Part shown: positions 9,259 through 16,617 of the stretch, in pieces
Layout: every line of letters begins with the position of its first letter
Numbering within the stretch: the first letter of the stretch is position 1
Program-made: the position numbers and the translations under genes
Notes under the pieces: model-generated
The model's database searches: none
What the model was told of the DNA's origin: nothing
What the model saw: the letters and a program-made list of their open reading frames with translations, nothing else
Assembly: GCA_022821265.1 (NCBI GenBank)
Contig: JAJEDW010000071.1
Location: 1-32,837 of the forward strand
From: Acidobacteriota bacterium
GTDB lineage: Bacteria; Acidobacteriota; Terriglobia; 20CM-2-55-15
DNA: 32,837 bases
Reading direction: 5' to 3'

Positions 9259-10272
9259 ATGCGAAACGTCATCGTCGCCGTCACCGCGTGCGCGGCGGCC
9301 ATGGGAACGGCTCTGGGTCAGGACTTCTTTCGAGGGCGCGTGGTGGCGGACGTGGAGCGCGCCGGCATCGTCGTCACTCTCGAGCGCCAGAACGGGCAGA
9401 TCCTTGCGCAGGCGATGACCGACGGCCGGGGCGCCTTCACCTTTTCGGACGCCTTGGCGGCCGAAACGATCGACAACTACGCGTTCCTGGTGGTCGACGA
9501 GGAGGGCTTCGAACCGTACCGTCAACGGCTCGCTCGAACCGATATTCAGGGCGGGGGCCTGTTCACGATCTACCTGGCGCCGGAAGGCGCCGCCGCGGGG
9601 GGCGCCGACGGCGGCGCGGTGGATGTGAGACAACTGCTGGCCAACATTCCCGACGAGGCGCTGGAGGAGTACGAGCGCGCCCTTGAGGATATCGACGACG
9701 AGGACCACGCCGACGCCGTCGAACGCCTGGAACGGGCCGTCGATCTGGCGCCGGAGTTCTACGACGCCTGGATCGACCTGGGCGGGCAACTGAACGTGAT
9801 CGAGCGCTACGACGACGCCAAGCGCGCGTACGAACGGGCCGGTGAAGTCAATCCGAACGGCGCGCTGGCCCATGTCAACCTCGGCGTCATCTACTATCAG
9901 GAGGGCGAGCGTCACGCGGCGGACGAGAACGTCGTCGAAGCCATGGGAACGTTTGCCGAGGCTTACGCATCCCTGGAGCGCGCCCTCGAGCTCGATCCCG
10001 TTTCCGTGGAAGGGCGCTTCTACATGGGCGCGACGCTGTACCGCCTGGCGGAGTTCGACCAGGCCGAAGCGCAGCTCCAGACGGCCGTCGAGCTCGGCGG
10101 CGGACACGCCGAATCGCGATTGATGCTGATCAACGTGTACAACCGGCAAGGGCGCTACGATCGGGCGCTCGAACAGGCGAATCTGTTCCTCGACGAGAAT
10201 CCGGATGCCCCGCAGCGCGGCAGCATCGAGCGGGTTCGCGAACAACTCCAAGCGGTCGTCGACGGCCGCTGA
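9259..10272 (+). CDS. Secreted CarboxypepD_reg-like / TPR protein (tandem paralog B)
   Basis: 337 residues. The ATG at 9259 follows GGGAGG with 8-nt spacing. It has the same architecture and length as the upstream gene: signal peptide (MRNVIVAVTACAAAMGTALG), regulatory-like beta domain (GRVVADVERAGIVVTLERQ; EEGFEPYRQR), linker with VDVRQL, then TPRs (LERAVDLAPEFYDAWIDLGG; LMLINVYNRQGRYDRALEQ). By eye about half the positions in the TPR part match paralog A, and shared blocks such as YDAWIDLGGQ and LINVY are nearly exact, so this is an old tandem duplication. The linker is more acidic than in paralog A. It is followed after 20 nt by the cytochrome c / PQQ dehydrogenase trio, suggesting one long transcript. 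Function unknown. Confidence 0.88.
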   Translation: MRNVIVAVTACAAAMGTALGQDFFRGRVVADVERAGIVVTLERQNGQILAQAMTDGRGAFTFSDALAAETIDNYAFLVVDEEGFEPYRQRLARTDIQGGGLFTIYLAPEGAAAGGADGGAVDVRQLLANIPDEALEEYERALEDIDDEDHADAVERLERAVDLAPEFYDAWIDLGGQLNVIERYDDAKRAYERAGEVNPNGALAHVNLGVIYYQEGERHAADENVVEAMGTFAEAYASLERALELDPVSVEGRFYMGATLYRLAEFDQAEAQLQTAVELGGGHAESRLMLINVYNRQGRYDRALEQANLFLDENPDAPQRGSIERVREQLQAVVDGR

Positions 10273-10292
10273 CCGCGGAAACGAGCCGCCGC

Positions 10293-11075
10293 ATGCGTTC
10301 CACGACGATTCTCATGGCCGCCGCGCTCGCAGGGCCGGCCTTGGCCGGGCCGCCTGTTCAGGAACACAGCTACGCGCCGGCCGACATCCAGGCGGGACAG
10401 GTGCTCTACCAGGGTAACTGCGCCGGGTGCCACGGGCAGGCGGGCGACGCCGTGGAGGGTGCGGATCTCGGCACGGGACGGTTTCGCCGGGGCGGTGCGG
10501 ACGAAGACCTGATCCGCATCATCCGCGGCGGCCTCCCGGGCACGTCGATGCCGCCTCACGAGTTTCTGTCCGTCGGCGACGCGCGCACGATCGTGGCGTT
10601 CCTGCGTTCGCTGCCCGCCGGGGGCATGGCCGTGGACGAGGCCGAGGTGCGCATCGGGGACGCCGCCCGCGGGCGGGCGGTGTTCGAGGGCCGTGGCGAA
10701 TGCACGGCCTGTCATGGGATCGACGGTCAGGGCGCCATGCTGGCGCCCGACCTGGGCCGCGCCGGCATCGAGCTCGGCCCGGCGACCATCGAGCGCGCGA
10801 TTCTGGACCCGTCGGCCGAGGTCCGCGCCGGCAACCGTTTCTATCAGGTGGTCCTCGCCGGCGGTGAGACGGTGACGGGCCGGTTGCTGAACCAGGACAC
10901 GCACTCGATCCAGATGATGAGCGACGGGCGGCTCGTGGCGTTCCTGAAGGCCGACCTGCGCGGCTCGGGATTCGTCCCGTCGCCCATGCCGTCCTACCGG
11001 GACGAGCTGTCCGGGGACGAAGTAGCCGACCTGGTCGCGTACCTGTTGACGCTCGGAAGCGAGGACGCCCCGTGA
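10293..11075 (+). CDS. Diheme c-type cytochrome, partner of the PQQ dehydrogenase
   Basis: 260 residues, exported (leader MRSTTILMAAALAGPALAG). Two heme c attachment sites are visible: CAGCH (C43-C46-H47) and CTACH (C137-C140-H141). The second begins a module resembling the 'putative heme-binding domain' found in planctomycete and verrucomicrobial cytochromes, with DPSAEVRAGNRFYQV, a beta-rich segment and PMPSYRDELSGDEVADLVAYL at the C-terminus. It is predicted to take electrons from the adjacent quinoprotein and pass them to the respiratory chain in the periplasm. Its stop overlaps the dehydrogenase start (GTGA), supporting translational coupling. It is clearly paralogous to the cytochrome gene on the far side of the dehydrogenase. 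Confidence 0.92.
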   Translation: MRSTTILMAAALAGPALAGPPVQEHSYAPADIQAGQVLYQGNCAGCHGQAGDAVEGADLGTGRFRRGGADEDLIRIIRGGLPGTSMPPHEFLSVGDARTIVAFLRSLPAGGMAVDEAEVRIGDAARGRAVFEGRGECTACHGIDGQGAMLAPDLGRAGIELGPATIERAILDPSAEVRAGNRFYQVVLAGGETVTGRLLNQDTHSIQMMSDGRLVAFLKADLRGSGFVPSPMPSYRDELSGDEVADLVAYLLTLGSEDAP

Positions 11076-12727
11076 ATCGAAACGGCATCGCGATCGTGTT
11101 GACGGCCGGTATAGCCGCCCTTGCGTGCGTCGTCCCCGCGTCCGCGCAGATCACCGCCGAGCGGCTTCTCGAGGCCGCGGACGAGCCCGAGAACTGGCTG
11201 ACGTATTCGGGCGGTTACGACAGCCTGCGGCACACGACGCTCTCCGGGATCACGCCCGAGAACGTGGCCGACCTCCGGTTGGAATGGGTCTACCAGGTGC
11301 GTTCACGCGCGGGCGCGGCCGAGAAGTTCGAGGCGACGCCGCTGGTCGTCGACGGCGTCATGTATACGGTGACGCCCCCCAACGACGTCGTGGCGCTCGA
11401 CGCCTTGACGGGCCGGGTCTTCTGGATCTATTCCCATACCCCGTCCCAGGACGCCCGCGTTTGTTGCGGGCGCGTCAACCGCGGCGTCGCCATCCACGGC
11501 CAGACGCTGTTCATGGGCACGATCGACGCCCGCCTGCTGGCCATCGACGCGCGTACGGGACGGCTGAAGTGGGACGTCCAGGTGGGCGACCCACGGCTCG
11601 GATACGCGCTGACCGTGGCGCCGCTCGTCGTCAAGGACAGGGTCGTCGTGGGGCCCGCCGGCGGTGAGTACGGGATCCGCGGCTTCATCGTCGCCTACGA
11701 TGTCGAGACGGGTGAGGAGGCCTGGAGATTCAATACCGTTCCCGGTCCCGGCGAGCCCGGAAACGAAACCTGGGGCGGCGACGAGTCGTGGCGGACGGGG
11801 GGAGGATCGATCTGGGTGACCGGGTCCTACGATCCCGATCTCGATCTCATGTACTGGGGGGTCGGCAATCCCGGTCCGGACTGGAACGGCGACTCGCGTC
11901 CGGGCGACAACCTGTACACCGATTCGGTCGTGGCGCTGGATCCCGACGACGGCAGCCTTCAGTGGCATTACCAGTTCACGCCTCACGACGAGATGGACTA
12001 CGACGCGGTCCAGATTCCGGTTCTGGCCGACATGAACTGGCGCGGCGAGGATCGGCGTCTGATGCTCTGGGCGAACCGGAACGGCCTGCTCTACGTCCTG
12101 GACCGGGCGACGGGCGAGTTTCTCCACGGGTCTCCCTTCGTCGAGGTGAACTGGATGGACGGGTTCGACGAGAACGGCCGTCCCAACCAGGTGTTGGCGC
12201 CCTCCGAGGGCGGCACGTTGATCATGCCGAACAACCAGGGCGCCACCAACTGGTACTCGCCGTCCTACAGCCCGGAGACGGGTCTCTTCTACATCCCCTC
12301 CTGGGTGGATACGTTTTCCGTGTACACCAAGCGGCCCGTCGAGTACGTCGAGGGTCAGCAGTTCGTCGGCGCGTTTCCAACCATGGCGATGCCGGCGTTG
12401 GGGACGCGTCCGACCAACGTGCGCCTGCCCGAGGAAGGCTACGGCGCGATCCAGGCCGTCGATCCCGAGACCGGGGCCATCGAATGGATGTTCCCGATGA
12501 CCGACGTCACCGACAGCGGCGTGCTGTCGACGGCGACGAATCTGGTGTTCGCCGGCGGGCGTGAGGGGTACTTCTACGGACTGGACGCGCGGGACGGGAC
12601 CATGCTCTGGCGGCAAAGCCTGGGCGGCCAGATAGCCGCCGGTCCGATGAGCTATGCGGTCAACGGCCGCCAGTACGTCGCCATCGCGGCCGGCGCCGGC
12701 CTGTTCGTCTTCGCGCTGCCGGAATGA
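11072..12727 (+). CDS. PQQ-dependent (quinoprotein) alcohol dehydrogenase, D-x-D lanthanide-type signature
   Basis: 551 residues, GTG start overlapping the preceding stop; leader ends VPASAQ. An eight-bladed PQQ propeller is indicated by repeated blades such as VVALDALTGRVFWIY, LLAIDARTGRLKWDVQ, IVAYDVETGEEAWRF and VVALDPDDGSLQWHYQ. The vicinal cysteines C131-C132 match the disulfide ring over PQQ. Likely metal ligands are E199 (GGEYGIRG) and N266 (GNPGPDWNGD). The catalytic Asp is D309 in HDEMDYDAV, and a second Asp (D311) lies two residues on; in XoxF/ExaF/PedH-type enzymes that extra Asp is associated with lanthanide use, while calcium enzymes carry another residue. Substrate (methanol, ethanol or other alcohol) cannot be assigned. 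It lacks a fused cytochrome domain, which the two flanking cytochrome genes supply. PQQ biosynthesis genes are not in the window. Confidence 0.92.
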   Translation: MNRNGIAIVLTAGIAALACVVPASAQITAERLLEAADEPENWLTYSGGYDSLRHTTLSGITPENVADLRLEWVYQVRSRAGAAEKFEATPLVVDGVMYTVTPPNDVVALDALTGRVFWIYSHTPSQDARVCCGRVNRGVAIHGQTLFMGTIDARLLAIDARTGRLKWDVQVGDPRLGYALTVAPLVVKDRVVVGPAGGEYGIRGFIVAYDVETGEEAWRFNTVPGPGEPGNETWGGDESWRTGGGSIWVTGSYDPDLDLMYWGVGNPGPDWNGDSRPGDNLYTDSVVALDPDDGSLQWHYQFTPHDEMDYDAVQIPVLADMNWRGEDRRLMLWANRNGLLYVLDRATGEFLHGSPFVEVNWMDGFDENGRPNQVLAPSEGGTLIMPNNQGATNWYSPSYSPETGLFYIPSWVDTFSVYTKRPVEYVEGQQFVGAFPTMAMPALGTRPTNVRLPEEGYGAIQAVDPETGAIEWMFPMTDVTDSGVLSTATNLVFAGGREGYFYGLDARDGTMLWRQSLGGQIAAGPMSYAVNGRQYVAIAAGAGLFVFALPE

Positions 12728-13452
12728 GGGCCGGCCTCCTGGCGGCCGCGTGGCTCGCGGGAATCCAGGCGCAAGAAACGTTCACGGCCATCGAGTTGGA
12801 CCGCTCCGAAGGCGGCGCGCTGTACGAGGCGCGCTGCATGGGCTGCCACGGACCCGACGGTGCGTACGGAGACGCCGGGGACATCGCCGCCCGCAGTGTC
12901 GAGCTCGCCGGCGATGACCTGGTCCGCGTCATCATCGGCGGCGTGGCCGGGACCGCGATGTCCCCGAGCGGGTTGACAGCGTTCGAAGCCGGCACTGTCG
13001 CCGCCTACCTTCGCTTCGTCGCTTCCGACCGCGTCACCGGCGGCGATGCCGCGCGCGGACGGGAGTTCGTATCCAACGACGGCGGATGTCTCGACTGCCA
13101 TGCGATCGACGGCGTGGGCGGGCTGATCGCGCCGGACCTCACCGGAATCGGAAGCCGCCGCCGTTCGGGCCAACTGCGCGACTCCTTGTTGGATCCGAAC
13201 GCCGAGGTTCGCACGGAATACCGGTTCGTCGACGCGCGTCTCCGGGACGGAAACACCGTTCGCGGACGGTTGCTCAACCAGGACACGTTCTCGGTCCAGC
13301 TCCTGAGCATGGCGGGCCGCTTGACGGCCATTTCCAGGGCCGATCTCGACGCGTTGGAATTCATCGACTCGCCGATGCCGTCGTACGGGGATCGATTGAC
13401 GTCCGGCGCGTTGAACGATGTCGTCCGGTACTTGACGACGCTGAGGCCATGA
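12724..13452 (+). CDS. Second diheme c-type cytochrome of the PQQ dehydrogenase operon
   Basis: 242 residues; the ATG overlaps the dehydrogenase stop (ATGA). Short leader MRAGLLAAAWLAGIQAQ. Heme sites are CMGCH (C38-C41-H42) and CLDCH (C122-C125-H126). The C-terminal half (LLDPNAEVRTEYRF, GRLLNQDTFSVQLLS, DSPMPSYGDRL) matches the corresponding part of the cytochrome upstream of the dehydrogenase, including the GRLLNQDT and SPMPSY blocks. The two are therefore duplicates that now bracket the dehydrogenase gene. Predicted periplasmic electron carrier. The 81-nt gap after it, up to the histidine kinase, contains a GC palindrome (GGCCCGCGGGCC, 13455-13466) but no T-run terminator. Confidence 0.91.
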   Translation: MRAGLLAAAWLAGIQAQETFTAIELDRSEGGALYEARCMGCHGPDGAYGDAGDIAARSVELAGDDLVRVIIGGVAGTAMSPSGLTAFEAGTVAAYLRFVASDRVTGGDAARGREFVSNDGGCLDCHAIDGVGGLIAPDLTGIGSRRRSGQLRDSLLDPNAEVRTEYRFVDARLRDGNTVRGRLLNQDTFSVQLLSMAGRLTAISRADLDALEFIDSPMPSYGDRLTSGALNDVVRYLTTLRP

Positions 13453-13533
13453 CCGGCCCGCGGGCCAGGCTTGAATACCCGGTGCGGGCGGCGGATACTG
13501 GTGGTTCCTGAACCGGCCCGCCCGGGTAGTTCG

Positions 13534-15255
13534 ATGGGAACGACTCCGCAACGATTCCGGCTCTCGCTGCCGATCGCGATGACGTGCGCTCTGGTCGCCC
13601 TGTTGGGCGCGCTGGCCGTCTTGCAGTACCGCTGGATCGGTCAGATCGGCGCGGCCGAGCGGCGGAAGCTCGAGGAAAGCCTCCAGACGGCGACCGACGA
13701 GTTGGGCGAGGACCTCTACCGCGAGCTCGCCCGAATCGGTCTGACCTTCGGATCGGGCCTCGCCGTCGGCGATGCGGACCCGTCGGAACGACTGCGCCGG
13801 AACTACGAGTACTGGCAGGCGACGGCGCCTTTTCCCGTGCTCGTCGGCGATATCTACGCCGTCGCGGCCGACGCGCGGGGCGCCATCGCACTCGAGCGCT
13901 TCGACGCGGCCACCGGAGTTCTCGCCGATGGGGATTGGCCGGCTCCGGTTGACGAGCTTCGATCGCGCGTGGAGGCGCTGGGCCGTTCCCCGCGTCCGGT
14001 GTTCGACCTGCTGTGGCGCCGCGGCCTTTCGGTCGAGGGGACCGACGAAACGATCTGGCTCCTCGTGCCCGGCGAGTCGATCGCGCAGGCCCCGTTTCGG
14101 GGACGCCGCGATGCGCGGCCATTGCCGTCGCGGTGGATTCTGGTGTCGATCGACGTGAACTACCTGAGGGCCGAAGTGCTGCCCGCGATCATCGGCAATC
14201 ACTTCGACCCGGACGAGTACCGGGTCGGCGTGTTCCGATCCGACCGCCTGCTGTACGCCAACGAGGTGGGCGCCGATGCGGCCGCGCTGGCCGATCCGGA
14301 CGCCCGCGGCGCCGTGGTCATACCGATCCCCGAGCGGCGGGGGCGCGTTCGCGGAGGACGTCCACTCACCCTGACCGGGAACGCCTGGGAGATTCGCGTC
14401 AAGTACCAGCCGGGGTCTCTCGACGCGGCGGTGGCCGCCGTCCGGCGCCGGAATCTCGCCGTGGGGTTCGGGGTCCTGGCGCTGTTGGGCGTCGCCGGCG
14501 CGTTGACCATCGTGTGGGCGGAGCGCGCGCGGTCGCTGGGCCGCATGCAGATGGAATTCGCGGCCGGCATGTCTCACGAGCTCAGGACGCCGCTCGCGAC
14601 GATCCGGACGGCCGCGCACAACATCGCTTCCGGCGTCGTCGCAGACCCGGGCCGGGTCAAGGAATACGCGGGTATGGTCCAGGCCGAGGGGCGTCGTCTG
14701 TCCTCGATGGTGGATCAAGTGATCCAGTTCGCGCAGACCGAGTCGGGCCGGCGGCGATATTCGATCGAAGACGTTTCGCTCGAACGCCTCGTGGAGCGAG
14801 CCCTGGCCACCACGTTTTCCGAACGGGAGCAGGCGGATCGCGCGGTCCGAACCACCGTCGAACCGAACCTGGGTTCGGTGCGGGCCGACGAGACGGCGAG
14901 TGCGCACGCGCTGGTCAACTTGCTGGTCAACGCCCTGAAGTACGGGAGCGCGCCCGGTCGCGATCCGGCCGTCGAAATCGAAGCGTCCATCGACCGCGTC
15001 CGAGGTGAGGGACGGATCGCCGTCCGCGACCACGGACACGGAATCGATGCCGGCGAATTGGACCGCGTGTTCGATCCCTACTATCGGGGCGCCCACAGCG
15101 AGACGATCCCGGGCAGCGGTCTCGGCCTCAGCCTCGTCAAGAAGATGATGGAGGGGCAAGGCGGCCGCGTCACCGTCCGGAGCCGACCCGGGCATGGGTC
15201 GACGTTCACGCTTCACTGGCCGCTCGCGGGAGACGCCGGCGCTTCGACCCAATGA
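13534..15255 (+). CDS. Sensor histidine kinase with large extracytoplasmic sensor region
   Basis: 573 residues from the ATG at 13534. In-frame GTG 13501 and TTG 13471 are alternatives; no start has a convincing Shine-Dalgarno, so this start is provisional. Two membrane helices are visible (about residues 10-31, LPIAMTCALVALLGALAVL, and 310-330, AVGFGVLALLGVAGALTIVW) with a periplasmic region of about 270 residues between them that I do not recognise. The HisKA segment has MSHELRTPL with phospho-acceptor H348. HATPase_c shows N-box LLVNALKYG, DHGHGID and GSGLGLSLVKKMME. It autophosphorylates and transfers to the response regulator, whose start overlaps its stop (ATGA). Classic OmpR-partner architecture. 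The ligand is unknown; position suggests sensing related to the envelope or the upstream oxidation operon. Confidence 0.93.
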   Translation: MGTTPQRFRLSLPIAMTCALVALLGALAVLQYRWIGQIGAAERRKLEESLQTATDELGEDLYRELARIGLTFGSGLAVGDADPSERLRRNYEYWQATAPFPVLVGDIYAVAADARGAIALERFDAATGVLADGDWPAPVDELRSRVEALGRSPRPVFDLLWRRGLSVEGTDETIWLLVPGESIAQAPFRGRRDARPLPSRWILVSIDVNYLRAEVLPAIIGNHFDPDEYRVGVFRSDRLLYANEVGADAAALADPDARGAVVIPIPERRGRVRGGRPLTLTGNAWEIRVKYQPGSLDAAVAAVRRRNLAVGFGVLALLGVAGALTIVWAERARSLGRMQMEFAAGMSHELRTPLATIRTAAHNIASGVVADPGRVKEYAGMVQAEGRRLSSMVDQVIQFAQTESGRRRYSIEDVSLERLVERALATTFSEREQADRAVRTTVEPNLGSVRADETASAHALVNLLVNALKYGSAPGRDPAVEIEASIDRVRGEGRIAVRDHGHGIDAGELDRVFDPYYRGAHSETIPGSGLGLSLVKKMMEGQGGRVTVRSRPGHGSTFTLHWPLAGDAGASTQ

Positions 15256-15962
15256 CCTCGGCGGGCTCCACGGCGCGGCCGCGCGTCTTCCTGGTCGAGG
15301 ACGAACCCGCGCTCGCACGCGCGTTGGCGGACATGATGACCGGCAGCGGTTACGACGTGGAGACGTGCGCCGATGGGGCGGAAGCGTTGCGGACGGCGCA
15401 CCTGCGCGCGTTCGATCTGATTCTGCTTGACGTGATGCTGCCGTCTCTGGACGGCTTCGAGGTGGCCGCCGGGCTCCGCCGGCGCGGTGTCGGAATCCCC
15501 ATACTGATGCTGACGGCCCGGGACGAACTGAGTGACAAGGTGATGGGGCTGAAGTCGGGCGCCGACGACTACGTGACCAAGCCGTTCGAGGCCGAAGAAC
15601 TGCTGGCTCGCATGGAAGCCCTGCTGCGCCGCGCCTCACCCGGCCGAAGATCGGAGATCGGCAGCCATGACTTCGGGGGCATGCGCGTGGACTTCTCGAA
15701 GCGCAAACTGACGCGTGGCGGCCAGACGCTGGACCTCTCGGAGCAGGAATCGCGGCTCTTGCAATACCTGGTGGAGCACCGCGGCGAGTCCGTCATCACG
15801 CGGGAAACGCTGCTGAAGGAGGTGTGGGGTTATGACACGGTGCCGATCACGCGGACCGTCGACGTCCACATCGCGTGGCTGCGCCAGAAGATCGAGACCG
15901 ATCCGAAATCGCCCGAGTTCATCATTACGGTCCATGGGCGCGGCTATCGGTTTGCCGGGTAG
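15252..15962 (+). CDS. OmpR/PhoB-family response regulator
   Basis: 236 residues, ATGA overlap with the kinase gene. The receiver domain (residues 10-125) shows acidic E16-D17, phospho-acceptor D60 (LILLDVMLPSLDGFE), the conserved T in LMLTARDE, and K in TKPFEAEELLAR. The C-terminal winged helix (residues about 140-235) has LTRGGQTLDLSEQE, LLKEVWGYD, TRTVDVHIAWLRQKIE and the terminal VHGRGYRFAG typical of Trans_reg_C. Proteins of this family bind 10-bp-spaced direct repeats as head-to-tail dimers. Two such repeats occur nearby, at 16593-16608 and 19165-19179, and are candidate targets. It converges on the Spy/CpxP-like gene. Confidence 0.95.
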   Translation: MTSAGSTARPRVFLVEDEPALARALADMMTGSGYDVETCADGAEALRTAHLRAFDLILLDVMLPSLDGFEVAAGLRRRGVGIPILMLTARDELSDKVMGLKSGADDYVTKPFEAEELLARMEALLRRASPGRRSEIGSHDFGGMRVDFSKRKLTRGGQTLDLSEQESRLLQYLVEHRGESVITRETLLKEVWGYDTVPITRTVDVHIAWLRQKIETDPKSPEFIITVHGRGYRFAG

Positions 15963-15985
15963 CCGGACCGCGCGCGCGGCCCGGC
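15962..15985. terminator. GC hairpin between convergent genes (possible bidirectional terminator)
   Basis: GCCGGACCG (15962-15970) and CGGCCCGGC (15977-15985) form a 9-bp stem with one A/C mismatch around a 6-nt CGCGCG loop. It lies immediately after the response regulator stop and before the convergent Spy-like gene ends. There is no T-run on either side, so intrinsic termination would be weak. Confidence 0.35.
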
Positions 15986-15998
15986 CATCCCGCGATTC

Positions 15999-16505
15999 CT
16001 ACCGCGCGCGGCGGGCGATGCGGCCTCGGCCGCCGGCCCGCCTGTCGTCGTCGATCGGGGCAAGCAGATTGCGGATCCCGTCCAGGCGCTCCTGCTGCTC
16101 CGGGGTCAGCGTTTCCCTCAGCGCTTCCCTTAGTCCTTCGTTCGCGGCACGCAACTCGGCGCCGACTTCTCGAGCGCTCAGAACGGTGTTGCCGATCGCC
16201 GTCGCGTCCGCATCGGATTCCAGTTGCCCGCGGATGGATTGGCGCGCCTCTGCGGCACGCTCCCGAAGCGGTTGAATGGCCTCCAGGTGGTCGTCCACCA
16301 GGGTCCGCGTGCTTTCGCGTTGCGCGTCGGTCATTTCCAGCAGTCGGGCGATCCGCCCTGTGAGATTCCCCCCGCGCGGAGCGTCCACCGAGCGCGCACC
16401 GCGTTCTCGCGCGCCTCGCGCCTCCTGGCCGAAGACCTGCCCGCCGGCCGCCATCGTCGTCAATACCAGGCCGAGGGCCGCCATTCCCAATACCGTGTTC
16501 TTCAT
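15999..16505 (-). CDS. Spy/CpxP-like periplasmic LTxxQ-motif protein
   Basis: 168 residues. A strong AAGGAGGT ribosome-binding site lies 5 nt before the ATG. Leader MKNTVLGMAALGLVLTTMAAG is a signal peptide. The mature part is highly charged and helical. It has an LTxxQ-like motif MTDAQRE (58-64) and a canonical LTPEQQERLD (133-142), the paired arrangement seen in Spy, CpxP and related metal- or envelope-stress periplasmic chaperones, whose length (about 150-170 residues) it also matches. The C-terminus is Arg/Gly rich. It converges with a kinase/OmpR-type regulator pair, which recalls CpxP with CpxA/CpxR. A 10-bp-phased GTTAAA direct repeat lies about 90-100 bp upstream of the start. Chaperone or sensor-inhibitor roles are inference. 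Confidence 0.78.
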   Translation of the reverse strand: MKNTVLGMAALGLVLTTMAAGGQVFGQEARGARERGARSVDAPRGGNLTGRIARLLEMTDAQRESTRTLVDDHLEAIQPLRERAAEARQSIRGQLESDADATAIGNTVLSAREVGAELRAANEGLREALRETLTPEQQERLDGIRNLLAPIDDDRRAGGRGRIARRAR

Positions 16506-16592
16506 CTTGGACCTCCTTGCTGATCACCGCCGCTCGCATTCACGCGTTTCGGCTGCATGATCCATTGGACAGCAGGGGGTTGAAAGCGGCGC

Positions 16593-16608
16593 GTTAAACC
16601 GTGTTAAA
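16593..16608 (-). promoter_or_regulatory. Candidate response-regulator operator: GTTAAA direct repeat, 10-bp period
   Basis: GTTAAA-CCGT-GTTAAA on + (TTTAAC-ACGG-TTTAAC reading toward the Spy-like gene). A degenerate GTTGAAA lies at 16579-16585. The repeat period of one helical turn is what OmpR-family regulators recognise, and it resembles the enterobacterial CpxR box GTAAA-N5-GTAAA. It sits 88-103 bp upstream of the Spy-like ATG, directly upstream of a weak TTCAAC/GATCAT promoter-like pair on the - strand, a position suited to activation. Confidence 0.45.
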
Positions 16609-16617
16609 GCGCCGTGC

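Noticed and set aside
13455-13514. GC palindrome GGCCCGCGGGCC and nearby GTTC/GAAC dyad as a terminator between the cytochrome operon and the kinase gene
   Set aside because: No T-run follows and the 12-bp palindrome has no loop, so it cannot form a normal terminator hairpin. Such palindromes are expected by chance at this GC content.
12652-15639. A 995-codon open frame on the - strand across the cytochrome, kinase and regulator genes
   Set aside because: Same GC-bias effect: the + strand genes in this interval have complete catalytic motifs and coupled overlaps, and the antisense translation has none.
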